Below are positions 1-5,956 of a stretch of 5,956 bases of DNA, piece after piece; the stretch's first letter is position 1, and each line of letters starts with the position of its first letter. The position numbers and the translations under genes are program-made. The notes below the pieces were generated by a model. That model was not told where the DNA came from. It did no database searches and saw only the letters and a list, made by a program, of their open reading frames with translations. Source of the stretch: an uncultured Cellvibrio sp. (GTDB lineage: Bacteria; Pseudomonadota; Gammaproteobacteria; Pseudomonadales; Cellvibrionaceae); contig CAMLRJ010000236.1 in the NCBI GenBank assembly GCA_946482345.1, forward strand, positions 1-5,956. Direction: 5' to 3'.

Positions 1-2
1 CC

Positions 3-122
3 GGATTAAACCTTGCTATAGCAGATGGCAGCTTTGATGAACTATTTTACAGTTATAAGGGATTCAAAAAAGGCGAAGAAGAAATTCACAAACAATCCCG
101 AATTTTATTTGAATTACATTAA
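3..122 (+). CDS. C-terminal fragment of a probable periplasmic solute-binding (SBP family 3-like) protein
   Basis: Only the last 39 codons are in the window, in the third + frame, ending at TAA 120-122. The fragment begins GLNLAIADGSFDELFYSYK and ends SRILFELH. The 'GL..AIADGSFD.LF' segment followed by a charged helix and a short 'R.LF.L' end resembles the C-terminus of family 3-type periplasmic substrate-binding proteins (amino-acid ABC transporter-like or orphan receptors). The family is known for binding small solutes in the periplasm, but the substrate cannot be read from this piece. The gene converges on the hydrolase with only 19 bp between the two stop codons. It could instead be another protein with a similar helix, so the family call is tentative. 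The open frame and the protein-like sequence are what is directly seen. Confidence 0.55.
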   Translation, partial: GLNLAIADGSFDELFYSYKGFKKGEEEIHKQSRILFELH

Positions 123-141
123 GCACAATATTTAAAAATCA

Positions 142-1071
142 TTATTGCTTTTGAATCCATTTAATTCGATCAAGTTTTGCAATGTCCGTCTTCAATGAGT
201 GATCAACGTCATAAAATTCAACACGAGAACCCTTGGACGCTTTTTTATATAAAGCTTCAGCTTGTTCTTTGGAAATAAATACATCTTTACTGGAATATTG
301 AAAAAATAATGCAGCAGTTGAATAGGAAATAAGATCCTGTGGATTAATCAGGTTAAATGTTTTTTTGTAATCCTCACGTGCTTTTCCCTCAGGGCTTCCG
401 GTTTTTGAACCATAGAGATACCAATCCGTAATATCCGCGATACCCGCCATCAATACCGCTGATGTAAATGAATGATCAATTCCCAACAGCATTGCGCCAA
501 ATGTCGCACCATAATCATGCCCGACATAAATCAATTTTTTGGAATCCACATCCGGTATCGACCGCAAAACAGCAATCGCCTGTTGCAGATCTTTTAGTTG
601 ATATAAAGTACTTTGATAATCATCCTGCCAACGGCGCTCCATATAATAGCCACCCGGGATTGACCAAAAAGTCGAAATTAATAATGAAGAATATCCTTTG
701 GCTGCCATGATTTTTGCTTCATCCAAAAATTCATCCCTGTTCGAATCAGCCGCTGATGGATCAAGCCAATGCACATACAAAATAGCGGCCTGATGTTTAA
801 TCGATTTGATCGGCCTGACCACATAAGCATTCATTTTTCTGCCATCACAAGATATCAACTGAATATCTTTTATTTGATAATTCTCTTTCGTATGAGATTC
901 AAAACCGGAAACCGTATCCGGAATATCAAAAGCTGCACAGCTCACCTTATTTAACAAACCCTGTAAATATTTATCCGGAGATTGATCAGCTCAGCAAAGT
1001 GTTATGGGTAAAAAAAATCCTGCAATCAGTATTTTGATGCACATCTTGTTGACTGTTTTTATAAATGCCAT
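142..1071 (-). pseudogene. Secreted alpha/beta hydrolase (dienelactone hydrolase-like), interrupted by in-frame TGA in the signal peptide
   Basis: Read from ATG 1071, the frame encodes a signal peptide: a basic start (MAFIKTVNK), then the hydrophobic core ILIAGFFLPITLC. Codon 27 is TGA (991-993). The frame resumes with ADQSPDKYL and stays open to TAA 142-144, 310 codons including both stops. The longest uninterrupted part starts only at a TTG (957), giving 271 aa without a signal peptide. The body is an alpha/beta hydrolase: strand and oxyanion region ILYVHWLDP (59-67 in the 271-aa numbering), nucleophile elbow GHDYG (146-150), acidic residue D225 in SSKDVF, and catalytic His H253 in VDHSL. 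The elbow carries Asp where Ser or Cys is usual. A strong AGGAGAA lies 6 nt before ATG 1071, whereas TTG 957 has no usable ribosome site, which is why I prefer the longer reading. The intact, protein-like body points to a recent nonsense mutation or a sequence error. The substrate is unknown. Confidence 0.7.
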
Positions 1072-1077
1072 CAAATC

Positions 1078-1084
1078 TTCTCCT
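1078..1084 (-). promoter_or_regulatory. Strong ribosome binding site deciding the hydrolase start
   Basis: On the - strand AGGAGAA is followed by the 6-nt spacer GATTTG and then ATG at 1071-1069. This is close to a consensus Shine-Dalgarno at ideal spacing. It shows that the original start lies upstream of the in-frame TGA at 991-993, and not at the TTG at 957. Confidence 0.75.
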
Positions 1085-1127
1085 GGCGGAAAAACTCAAA
1101 TGTTAACAACACATGTTTTTTGAACCT

Positions 1128-1153
1128 AAAAAAAAGGGAGCGAATGCTCCCTT
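1128..1153 (-). terminator. Intrinsic (Rho-independent) terminator after the RDD gene
   Basis: On the - strand AAGGGAGC, the 4-nt loop ATTC and GCTCCCTT form an 8-bp perfect stem (1134-1141 with 1146-1153). The 3' side runs into a continuous stretch of eight T (complement of A 1128-1135), two of which pair in the stem. It begins 8 nt after the RDD stop codon (1162-1164). It should end transcription arriving from the right, leaving the hydrolase to depend on its own promoter within about 1085-1127, where I cannot assign clear -35/-10 boxes. Confidence 0.88.
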
Positions 1154-1161
1154 ACCGAACA

Positions 1162-1659
1162 TTAACTGGCATTGACCACTTTCGTTTTAGCGACTTGATC
1201 GTGTAAACAACGTTTTTCTGCACCAAAAATAAATAACACATTGATCAGGGCTAAAAAGCCACCGACAACCGGAATCAGCTGCGTACCGTAATAAAAACCA
1301 TAACGGGATAACAATGTATTCGCTGAGGGAAGATTGCCTTCCAAATCTACAATTTTAATATTGAGCGCTTTTTTGCCAATCGTTTGACCGGAAGACAATA
1401 AAATCTTGCCATTTAAAATGACAAACACAATTAAACCGGCAACACCTATTCCCAAAGTATAGAGAACGCCAGGCTCAACACCTGTAGAGATGCCATCAAA
1501 ACCACCCGTGAAATACATTAAAGGCAGGGTTACCAAACCCACAAGAAGACCATCAATTATTGATGCAAACAAACGGCTCCAACGCGATCCCAATACCAAC
1601 TCACCTGATTGCTGTGTAACAAGCGAAGATTGCGGCGTGTTATAAACATTATTGTCCAT
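1162..1659 (-). CDS. RDD family membrane protein
   Basis: This 165-aa protein carries the RDD-family hallmarks. The N-terminal part has SRWSRLFASIIDGLLV (25-40), with the family's Arg and Asp at about R29 and D36 entering the first membrane helix. The signature SSGQTIGKKALNIKIVDLEG lies at about 89-108, and the C-terminal CLHDQVAKTKVV (151-162) has the conserved 'LHD...T.VV'. Three hydrophobic segments at about 32-51, 65-83 and 128-147 indicate an inner-membrane protein. The first 22 residues are polar and probably cytoplasmic. Length is normal for single-domain RDD proteins. The ATG at 1659 is preceded by AAGG at a 7-nt spacing. RDD proteins are mostly of unknown function; some have been linked to ion exchange, which nothing here tests. 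The gene sits 105 bp after the glycosyltransferase and ends in a strong terminator. Confidence 0.92.
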   Translation of the reverse strand: MDNNVYNTPQSSLVTQQSGELVLGSRWSRLFASIIDGLLVGLVTLPLMYFTGGFDGISTGVEPGVLYTLGIGVAGLIVFVILNGKILLSSGQTIGKKALNIKIVDLEGNLPSANTLLSRYGFYYGTQLIPVVGGFLALINVLFIFGAEKRCLHDQVAKTKVVNAS

Positions 1660-1691
1660 AGTAATACCTTAAAATGAAGATTAATGACTCA

Positions 1692-1732
1692 TCTGCCGGA
1701 TTAGCAGACTTCTGATTCTCTCATTAGAATCA
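1692..1732 (-). promoter_or_regulatory. Two adjacent hairpins in the leader of the RDD gene
   Basis: The 105-bp gap between the glycosyltransferase and RDD genes holds two perfect inverted repeats: TCTGC/GCAGA (1692-1696 with 1704-1708, 7-nt loop) and TGATTCT/AGAATCA (1713-1719 with 1726-1732, 6-nt loop). They lie 33-73 bp upstream of the RDD start codon. Neither has a T-run suited to a - strand terminator. They could be an operator, an mRNA leader structure or chance. I see no convincing sigma-70 promoter here. Confidence 0.35.
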
Positions 1733-1764
1733 TTTTCGGAAAAGGGTATTTCTCTAATAAACCC

Positions 1765-3042
1765 CTAACGATTCTTGGCTTCAATCCATAAACTCATATA
1801 TTTATGAGTACCCAGGGTTTCTTGCCTTAGCAATTTTCCGGTTAAATTTTTCGCTCTGTGTTGTGCAAGAACTTCACTAATAGCATTCACTCGCTGGATT
1901 AATTTGGTAAACGGGTCGTAATTTAACTTGAATAATTCGTGAGTAAATTTACCTTGGGCGCCCCACCAGTTGTCAGCATTTTCATAAAGAGCAACTGAGG
2001 CTGCAATAAAATCCTCTGCTGTATCCGCAACTGCGCCTGGCCATTGATCAGCATGCATTATTCCCTCTGCACCAATCGAGGTTGTCACACTGGGCGTGTA
2101 GCATTTCATAGCTTCGAATAATTTACCTTTAAGCCCCGCACCAAAACGTAAAGGCGCCAATACCAATCGTGCATTTTGTGTCGGCGAAATTAAATCATCT
2201 GCCCAGCCTTTTATCAAAAAGCCTTCAGCAGGTTTATGCAATTCCATAGCTTTGGGTGGTGGATAGGCGCCATAAATATGCAATTCCGATTGCGGTAATT
2301 GTTGGCGAATACCAGGCCATATCACATGTTTTAACCAAAGCACCGCATCCCAATTGGGTTCATGTCGAAAATTACCCACAAACAAAAAGTGCTCACGCTG
2401 ATCAAAACCCGGATTGCGCGAATGAGGTAAACCTGACAAGGAATGATAAGGACAATTAGCAAGCAAATCAGCAGGCACGCCAAATTGTGATTGCAACAAT
2501 TCCATTTCAAATGAAGAAATGACCAAGCTCAGGTCACAACGATAAATCGCCGCTATTTCACGCAGGGTTAAATCGTCCTGAATCATTTGCTGATACAAAT
2601 CTTGTTGATTAAGTAAAGCTGGCTCAACCGATTGTCGATCATTTTCCTTACTGAAAGCTTTTTGTTTTTCTTTTAACAATCGATGGCGTGTATTACGTAA
2701 ACTGTGTAAATCTTCTGTATCCAGAATTTTAATGGCGCTTGGGCAAACGCGATCAACTCGCCAACCAAATTGTTCTTCAGTAAAAAATCGATCAAACAAA
2801 ACTGCGTTGGGCTGCAAGCCTTGAATAAATTCATCAAAACTGGATGAGTTCAATTCGATAATTTTTTCTTCAACACCCAATTCATTCAAATCAAACCGGT
2901 GTATTGATAAAGCAGCGGCAGAGGCAAAGGTAATCAGCCATTTATCCAATCGAAAGAATTGAATAATATCCAACATATGGCTGCCCGCAGCAGATGATTT
3001 GGGCTCGGGCCAGACGTAGCCTATGATTAATAATTTTTTCAT
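1765..3042 (-). CDS. GT-B fold glycosyltransferase (GT4-like, group 1 family)
   Basis: This 425-aa protein has two Rossmann-like halves. The N-terminal half opens with MKKLLIIGYVWPEP and SSAAGSHM (16-23), a glycine-containing loop as in GT-B acceptor domains. It continues with LDTEDLHSLRNTRH (107-120), matching the 'D..DLH.LR..R' region of GT4-like enzymes, a charged helical stretch (about 120-160) and LSLVISSFEMELL (171-183). The C-terminal donor-binding half has FVGNFRHEPNWDAVLWL (221-237) and LAPLRFGAGLKGKLFEAM (295-312), which contains the usual 'G.G.K.K..EA' donor-site motif. There is no signal peptide or membrane helix, so a cytosolic enzyme is expected. It would transfer a sugar from an activated donor to an unknown acceptor. 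No polysaccharide or O-antigen cluster surrounds it, so the pathway is unclear. GGAG precedes the ATG by 5 nt, supporting the start. Confidence 0.9.
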   Translation of the reverse strand: MKKLLIIGYVWPEPKSSAAGSHMLDIIQFFRLDKWLITFASAAALSIHRFDLNELGVEEKIIELNSSSFDEFIQGLQPNAVLFDRFFTEEQFGWRVDRVCPSAIKILDTEDLHSLRNTRHRLLKEKQKAFSKENDRQSVEPALLNQQDLYQQMIQDDLTLREIAAIYRCDLSLVISSFEMELLQSQFGVPADLLANCPYHSLSGLPHSRNPGFDQREHFLFVGNFRHEPNWDAVLWLKHVIWPGIRQQLPQSELHIYGAYPPPKAMELHKPAEGFLIKGWADDLISPTQNARLVLAPLRFGAGLKGKLFEAMKCYTPSVTTSIGAEGIMHADQWPGAVADTAEDFIAASVALYENADNWWGAQGKFTHELFKLNYDPFTKLIQRVNAISEVLAQHRAKNLTGKLLRQETLGTHKYMSLWIEAKNR

Positions 3043-3047
3043 TTACG

Positions 3048-3051
3048 CTCC
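3048..3051 (-). promoter_or_regulatory. Ribosome binding site of the glycosyltransferase
   Basis: GGAG on the - strand, with the 5-nt spacer CGTAA before ATG 3042-3040. It lies in the short stretch between the gene and the inverted-repeat element starting near 3070, so the element did not remove the translation signal. Confidence 0.6.
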
Positions 3052-3069
3052 GAAAAATAGGGAGTCATT

Positions 3070-3166
3070 CCCCACTTTGAAAAAGGGGGGTTAGGGGGGA
3101 TTTAAAAATCTCAGAAAAATATCTCCATCGAAAATCCCTCCCCCGCCTCCCTTTTTCAAAGGGAGG
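3070..3166. repeat. Imperfect inverted-repeat element with TTTGAAAAAGGG cores
   Basis: The left arm (about 3070-3103) and right arm (about 3131-3166, read in reverse complement) share an identical core TTTGAAAAAGGG followed by G-rich sequence ending in ATTT. They differ by a few substitutions and one indel. A spacer of about 27 bp, rich in A and T, separates them. Each arm folds on itself: the right arm gives a perfect 9-bp stem CCTCCCTTT/AAAGGGAGG around a TTC loop (3146-3166), and the left a mismatched version around GAA. This is the style of short dispersed intergenic palindromes found in many bacteria (REP- or MITE-like). I do not assign a named family. It encodes no protein. The right arm overlaps the 3' end of the flavoprotein gene. 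Confidence 0.8.
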
Positions 3167-4481
3167 AGCTGATTTCACTCTGCACATAATCCAAAACACC
3201 CAATCCCGCAGCACGGCCCGTAGCAAAACAAGCCGTCAACAAATAACCACCGGTTGGTGCTTCCCAATCCAACATTTCGCCCGCGCAGAATACACCTGGC
3301 AATTGTTTTAACATTAAATTTGAATCCACTTCAGTGAATATCACTCCACCGGCGGTACTAATAACTTCATCAATTGGACGAGTAGAACGGCAAACCAGAC
3401 GTAGTTGTTTAATGGCTTGCGAGATTTTTACTGTATCGGACCAAAGGTCTTTATCGGTTAATTCACGTAACAACGCCAGTTTAATCGGCGACAGATTTAA
3501 TTGCTTACGCAGAAAGTTGGTCATGGAATTTTTTTGCCGGTCTTTTGCAAGCAAAGCTATGATTTTTTCCAGCGAGAAATCCGGCAATAGATCAATCATC
3601 AATTCGGCTGAACCTTCCAGCTCAATTTTTTCCCGCAGGTAAGATGAGAGCGCATATACACCTGTACCCTCAATACCAAAATTTGCAATTATGGCTTCAG
3701 ATCGCAGTGAGTGAAATTGCCCTTTCAGATCATAACAGCTTAATGAAATAGTACTTAAAGGCTGGCCTGAAAATTCTGCCGCAAACTTTTCACTCCAATC
3801 ACAATTAAATCCACAATTCGCTGGCAATAGATTTTTCACAACAATATTTTTCTGCACAAGATAATCAACCCATTGACCAGTAGAACCCAACTGCGGCCAA
3901 CTGGCGCCACCCAAAGCCAGCACGCAGGCATTTGCTTTGACAAGAATCTGCTCCGATGTTTTGTCAGCATTATTGCGCATAAATACTAATTCACCTGATT
4001 CAGTCCATCCCTGCCACTGATGGCGAGTAAAAATATTCACACCCATGCTGCGCAACCTGTGTAGCCATGCTCGTAACAGTGGTGCCGCTTTCATTTCTTT
4101 GGGAAATACTCGCCCGGATGTGCCAACAAAGGTTTCAACACCTAATTGATGAATCCAGTCACGCAGATTGTCCGCTGTGAATTGATCCAGAAAAGGTTGT
4201 AAATCAGATGATGCTTCGAAATAACGCGACACTAATTTTGCATGAGGCTCCGAGTGAGTAATGTTCATACCACCCACACCCGCCAATAAAAATTTTCTGC
4301 CAACAGACGGCATTGCATCATAAATAGAAACGGTAAAACCGGCAGATGCAATAACCTCAGCTGCCATTAAACCGGCGGGGCCTGCGCCGATTATGGCGAT
4401 GGTTGGATTTTTTTGTTGAGAAGATAAGTACAAATGTTTTCTGCCATATGAATAGGTAGGGGAGCTGCTTGCTACGCCCAA
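3156..4481 (-). CDS. TIGR03862-type flavoprotein (BaiN/RdsA family NAD(P)/FAD-dependent oxidoreductase)
   Basis: The protein begins with an FAD-binding Rossmann motif, IAIIGAGPAGLMAAEV (28-43), an acidic strand end at D55, and GRKFLLAGVGGMNITHSEP (61-79), typical of the HI0933/YhiN superfamily. ETFVGTSGRVFPKEMKAAPLLRAWL and LALGGASWPQLGST follow. The C-terminus has CAGEMLDWEAPTGGYLLTA (399-417), the second FAD contact. These blocks fit the TIGR03862 subgroup closely. Family members are soluble flavoproteins; BaiN itself is reported to reduce bile-acid intermediates, but the substrate of this subgroup is unknown to me. The start is weak: the open frame allows only TTG 4481 or a later TTG (4433), neither with a good ribosome site, and residues 1-24 do not look conserved. 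The last residues SSSL and the stop codon lie inside the repeat at 3070-3166. A second repeat begins 20 bp upstream of TTG 4481. Confidence 0.9.
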   Translation of the reverse strand: MGVASSSPTYSYGRKHLYLSSQQKNPTIAIIGAGPAGLMAAEVIASAGFTVSIYDAMPSVGRKFLLAGVGGMNITHSEPHAKLVSRYFEASSDLQPFLDQFTADNLRDWIHQLGVETFVGTSGRVFPKEMKAAPLLRAWLHRLRSMGVNIFTRHQWQGWTESGELVFMRNNADKTSEQILVKANACVLALGGASWPQLGSTGQWVDYLVQKNIVVKNLLPANCGFNCDWSEKFAAEFSGQPLSTISLSCYDLKGQFHSLRSEAIIANFGIEGTGVYALSSYLREKIELEGSAELMIDLLPDFSLEKIIALLAKDRQKNSMTNFLRKQLNLSPIKLALLRELTDKDLWSDTVKISQAIKQLRLVCRSTRPIDEVISTAGGVIFTEVDSNLMLKQLPGVFCAGEMLDWEAPTGGYLLTACFATGRAAGLGVLDYVQSEISSSL

Positions 4482-4500
4482 TTTTCTGCTGGTATTTTAG

Positions 4501-4633
4501 ACCACCCCACCCCTTCGGGGCACCCCTCCGAGGGAGGGGAATTTTAGAAAGTGCAAATGCTCAAGGGATTATTTTATTTCGAAGCACCCATTCCCCTCCT
4601 CCGGAGGGGTGCCCGCGAAGCGGGTGGGGTGGT
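4501..4633. repeat. GC-rich inverted-repeat element (ACCACCCC...GGGGTGGT)
   Basis: The left arm 4501-4543 and right arm 4590-4633 are near-perfect reverse complements starting ACCACCCCACCC and ending GAGGGGAAT, around an AT-rich spacer of about 46 bp. Each arm holds two local hairpins. The outer one is CCCC-TTC-GGGG on the left and CCCGC-TTC-GCGGG on the right. The inner one is a 7-bp CCCCTCC/GGAGGGG stem with a 3-nt loop (GAG left, TCC right). The composition is far more GC-rich than the flanking genes. It looks like a mobile non-autonomous palindromic element (MITE/REP-like), with no protein encoded. It fills most of the gap between the esterase and flavoprotein genes. Confidence 0.85.
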
Positions 4634-4674
4634 TACTGACCTCAATTAGAATTGTTTTCTAAATCACTAAAAAA

Positions 4675-5956
4675 TTATTTAACCTCAGCCTCAAACGGCG
4701 ACGCTGGCAATCCTGCCGCATTATACAAATTCGCACCTTCAGGATTATCCGCCCAGGCATAGCGAATCCATTTGGGTTCTTTCACGACTGAAGTGTCAAC
4801 AATTAATTTTCCGTCTATGACTTTTGCACTGGTCCAGACAAATTTTTTGTCCTCACCAGCAATCGCCAAATATTTAATTTTATCGCCGCGAATGGTTAAA
4901 CCTTTTGAATAATTAAACGCAACTTCAATTTTTCCAGATTTTAATTTCACTGATTTCACCAAAGGCCCGGAAGATAATATCGATTTTTTTCCATAGGCCA
5001 ATTTCAACGCGCCCAGAGCTAAACGTTCACCCACATCTTGTTTGTTTAATGGATGAATATCATTCCATTCACCGACATCAATTCCAACAGCCATTGCGGT
5101 ATTTTTGACCGTGAGTAATTCACGCTGCGCTTCACGTAGTTCCGCCCATTTACTTTCTGTGGGTTGCTCATAGGCTTCCTGGAAATTCACTAACTGCACA
5201 TAAAGAAACGGGAAATCGCCCTGATTAAATTGTTTACGCCAATCCGTAATTAAATCGGTCATCAAATAACGGTATTCTGATTTCACCGCAGCACAAGTTT
5301 CGTTTTTGCACAGGCTGGCAGCTTTACGCAACGCAAGATCAGCATCAGGTTTCATCACATTGGATTCACCTTGATACCAAAGCACACCTTTAATTTGCAG
5401 CGGTAATGCAGGGGCCAATTTCGCATTGAATAAACTGGCAGGCTGGTAATGCAAAGTCGTTGTCTGATTCATCGGGCCAACATTCGCAGCGATTTTAAAT
5501 TTCCACTCACCCGTAAGCGAAATTTTTTCATCGCCCAAATCCAAATCATAGCGTTTGTCTTTTACAAAGCCGGGATTTCCGGAATAGCTGGTCACGCGAA
5601 CACTCAGCGTATTTTCACCGGCCTTTAATAAATTGGCAGGCACAGTATAAATACGCGGTGGATATTGATAACCGGTCTGCCCTATAGATTGACCATTCAA
5701 AAACACTTGATCGCCGTCCACTATACAACCCAGCCAAACTGTTCCGGATTTTTTCGCTTGCTCTGCTGTTAACGAAAAGGTTTTGCGCACCCAGTAAGAT
5801 CCATTCGGCAAAACATATCCCTGCTCTTTTAATTTTCCGGGGACATTAATGGTTTTCCAAAGGCTGGTGTCGAGTTTTTCTGCAGACCAATTTTGTTGTA
5901 ATCCCAAATCGGCAGCATTAAGTTCACCGTACCATTTTTCGTTTGAAGCTTTGTCT
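4675..5956 (-). CDS. Sialate O-acetylesterase-type SGNH esterase, C-terminal part (partial at window edge)
   Basis: The frame is open to the right edge (first complete codon 5955-5953) and ends at TAA 4677-4675, giving 426 residues. The true start lies outside, so the TTG at 5907 is not a start. Residues about 20-145 form a beta-sandwich (galactose-binding-like) insert, with LWKTINVPGKL, YWVRKTFSL and a WLGCIVDGDQVFLNG strand pattern as in sialate O-acetylesterases. The SGNH part then gives GVLWYQGESN (190-199), PFLYVQLVNF, and DIHPLNKQDVGERLALGAL (299-317), whose D299 and H301 are the expected catalytic Asp and His. The nucleophilic Ser block near the N-terminus is missing because of the window edge. 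Family enzymes remove O-acetyl groups from sialic acids, and relatives act on other acetylated glycans such as xylan, so the exact substrate is open. Export to the periplasm is likely but the signal peptide is not visible. Confidence 0.92.
   Translation of the reverse strand, partial: DKASNEKWYGELNAADLGLQQNWSAEKLDTSLWKTINVPGKLKEQGYVLPNGSYWVRKTFSLTAEQAKKSGTVWLGCIVDGDQVFLNGQSIGQTGYQYPPRIYTVPANLLKAGENTLSVRVTSYSGNPGFVKDKRYDLDLGDEKISLTGEWKFKIAANVGPMNQTTTLHYQPASLFNAKLAPALPLQIKGVLWYQGESNVMKPDADLALRKAASLCKNETCAAVKSEYRYLMTDLITDWRKQFNQGDFPFLYVQLVNFQEAYEQPTESKWAELREAQRELLTVKNTAMAVGIDVGEWNDIHPLNKQDVGERLALGALKLAYGKKSILSSGPLVKSVKLKSGKIEVAFNYSKGLTIRGDKIKYLAIAGEDKKFVWTSAKVIDGKLIVDTSVVKEPKWIRYAWADNPEGANLYNAAGLPASPFEAEVK

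Noticed and set aside
121..150. Weak hairpin CAATA/TATTG followed by CTTTT between the convergent stop codons
   Set aside because: The stem is short and AT-rich with a 13-nt loop and only four T after it; not good enough to call a terminator.
468..954. Two + strand open frames (468-710 and 769-954) opposite the hydrolase
   Set aside because: They lie fully antisense to a clear alpha/beta hydrolase, show no recognisable domain and have no good ribosome site; they are shadows of the - strand coding frame.
991..993. Selenocysteine at the TGA in the hydrolase
   Set aside because: The codon lies in a signal peptide, not at a catalytic redox site, and I see no bacterial SECIS-like hairpin just after it. 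A nonsense mutation or error is simpler.
1738..1764. GGGT/ACCC plus TTTT after the glycosyltransferase as a terminator
   Set aside because: Only four consecutive pairs, with mismatches in the rest of the stem and a short T-run; left unannotated.
2256..2459. 67-codon + strand open frame inside the glycosyltransferase
   Set aside because: Antisense to the conserved donor-binding half of the glycosyltransferase; no protein-like features.
3334..3642. 102-codon + strand open frame inside the flavoprotein
   Set aside because: Antisense to a strongly conserved coding region and lacking any family signature.
3070..4633. CRISPR array
   Set aside because: The repeats are two unrelated inverted pairs, not regularly spaced direct repeats, and no cas genes are present.
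4646..4662. TTAGAA/TTCTAA hairpin downstream of the esterase stop as a terminator
   Set aside because: Six pairs with a single GC pair, and no T-run follows on the - strand.
1..5956. A novel multi-gene system
   Set aside because: Each gene belongs to a common family, gaps are wide and partly filled by repeats, and a strong terminator separates the RDD gene from the hydrolase; nothing indicates a joint function.

Overview
The window is a 6 kb piece of a moderately AT-rich bacterial chromosome, most likely from a gammaproteobacterium. A Cellvibrio-like, polysaccharide-degrading relative is my best guess. It rests on the TIGR03862-type flavoprotein, the sialate O-acetylesterase-type enzyme and the general style of the intergenic palindromes, so it is an inference from gene content. 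No phage, plasmid, CRISPR or defence genes are visible.

Layout from left to right: (i) 3-122, + strand, the last 39 codons of a gene resembling the C-terminus of a family 3-type periplasmic solute-binding protein. (ii) 142-1071, - strand, a convergent secreted alpha/beta hydrolase (dienelactone-hydrolase-like) with an in-frame TGA in its signal peptide, so probably a pseudogene. (iii) 1128-1153, a strong intrinsic terminator for the - strand. (iv) 1162-1659, - strand, an RDD-family membrane protein. (v) 1765-3042, - strand, a GT-B/GT4-type glycosyltransferase. (vi) 3070-3166, an imperfect inverted-repeat element whose right arm supplies the stop codon of the next gene. (vii) 3156-4481, - strand, a TIGR03862/BaiN-like FAD flavoprotein with an unclear start. 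(viii) 4501-4633, a second, GC-rich inverted-repeat element. (ix) 4675-5956, - strand, the C-terminal 426 residues of a sialate O-acetylesterase-type SGNH esterase that runs off the right edge.

All genes except the left-edge fragment lie on the - strand, so transcription runs from right to left. The genes do not form a recognisable pathway. They look like individually ordinary housekeeping or accessory genes, separated by gaps of about 100-200 bp that hold repeats or hairpins, and not like a tight operon. The RDD gene closes with a clear terminator, so the hydrolase downstream would need its own promoter.

I do not see a previously undescribed multi-gene system here. The most notable points are the nonsense codon in the hydrolase signal peptide behind an intact ribosome binding site, its Asp-type nucleophile elbow, and two structured repeat elements that bracket the flavoprotein gene. 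One repeat has captured the gene's 3' end; the other abuts a 5' end that lacks a convincing start.
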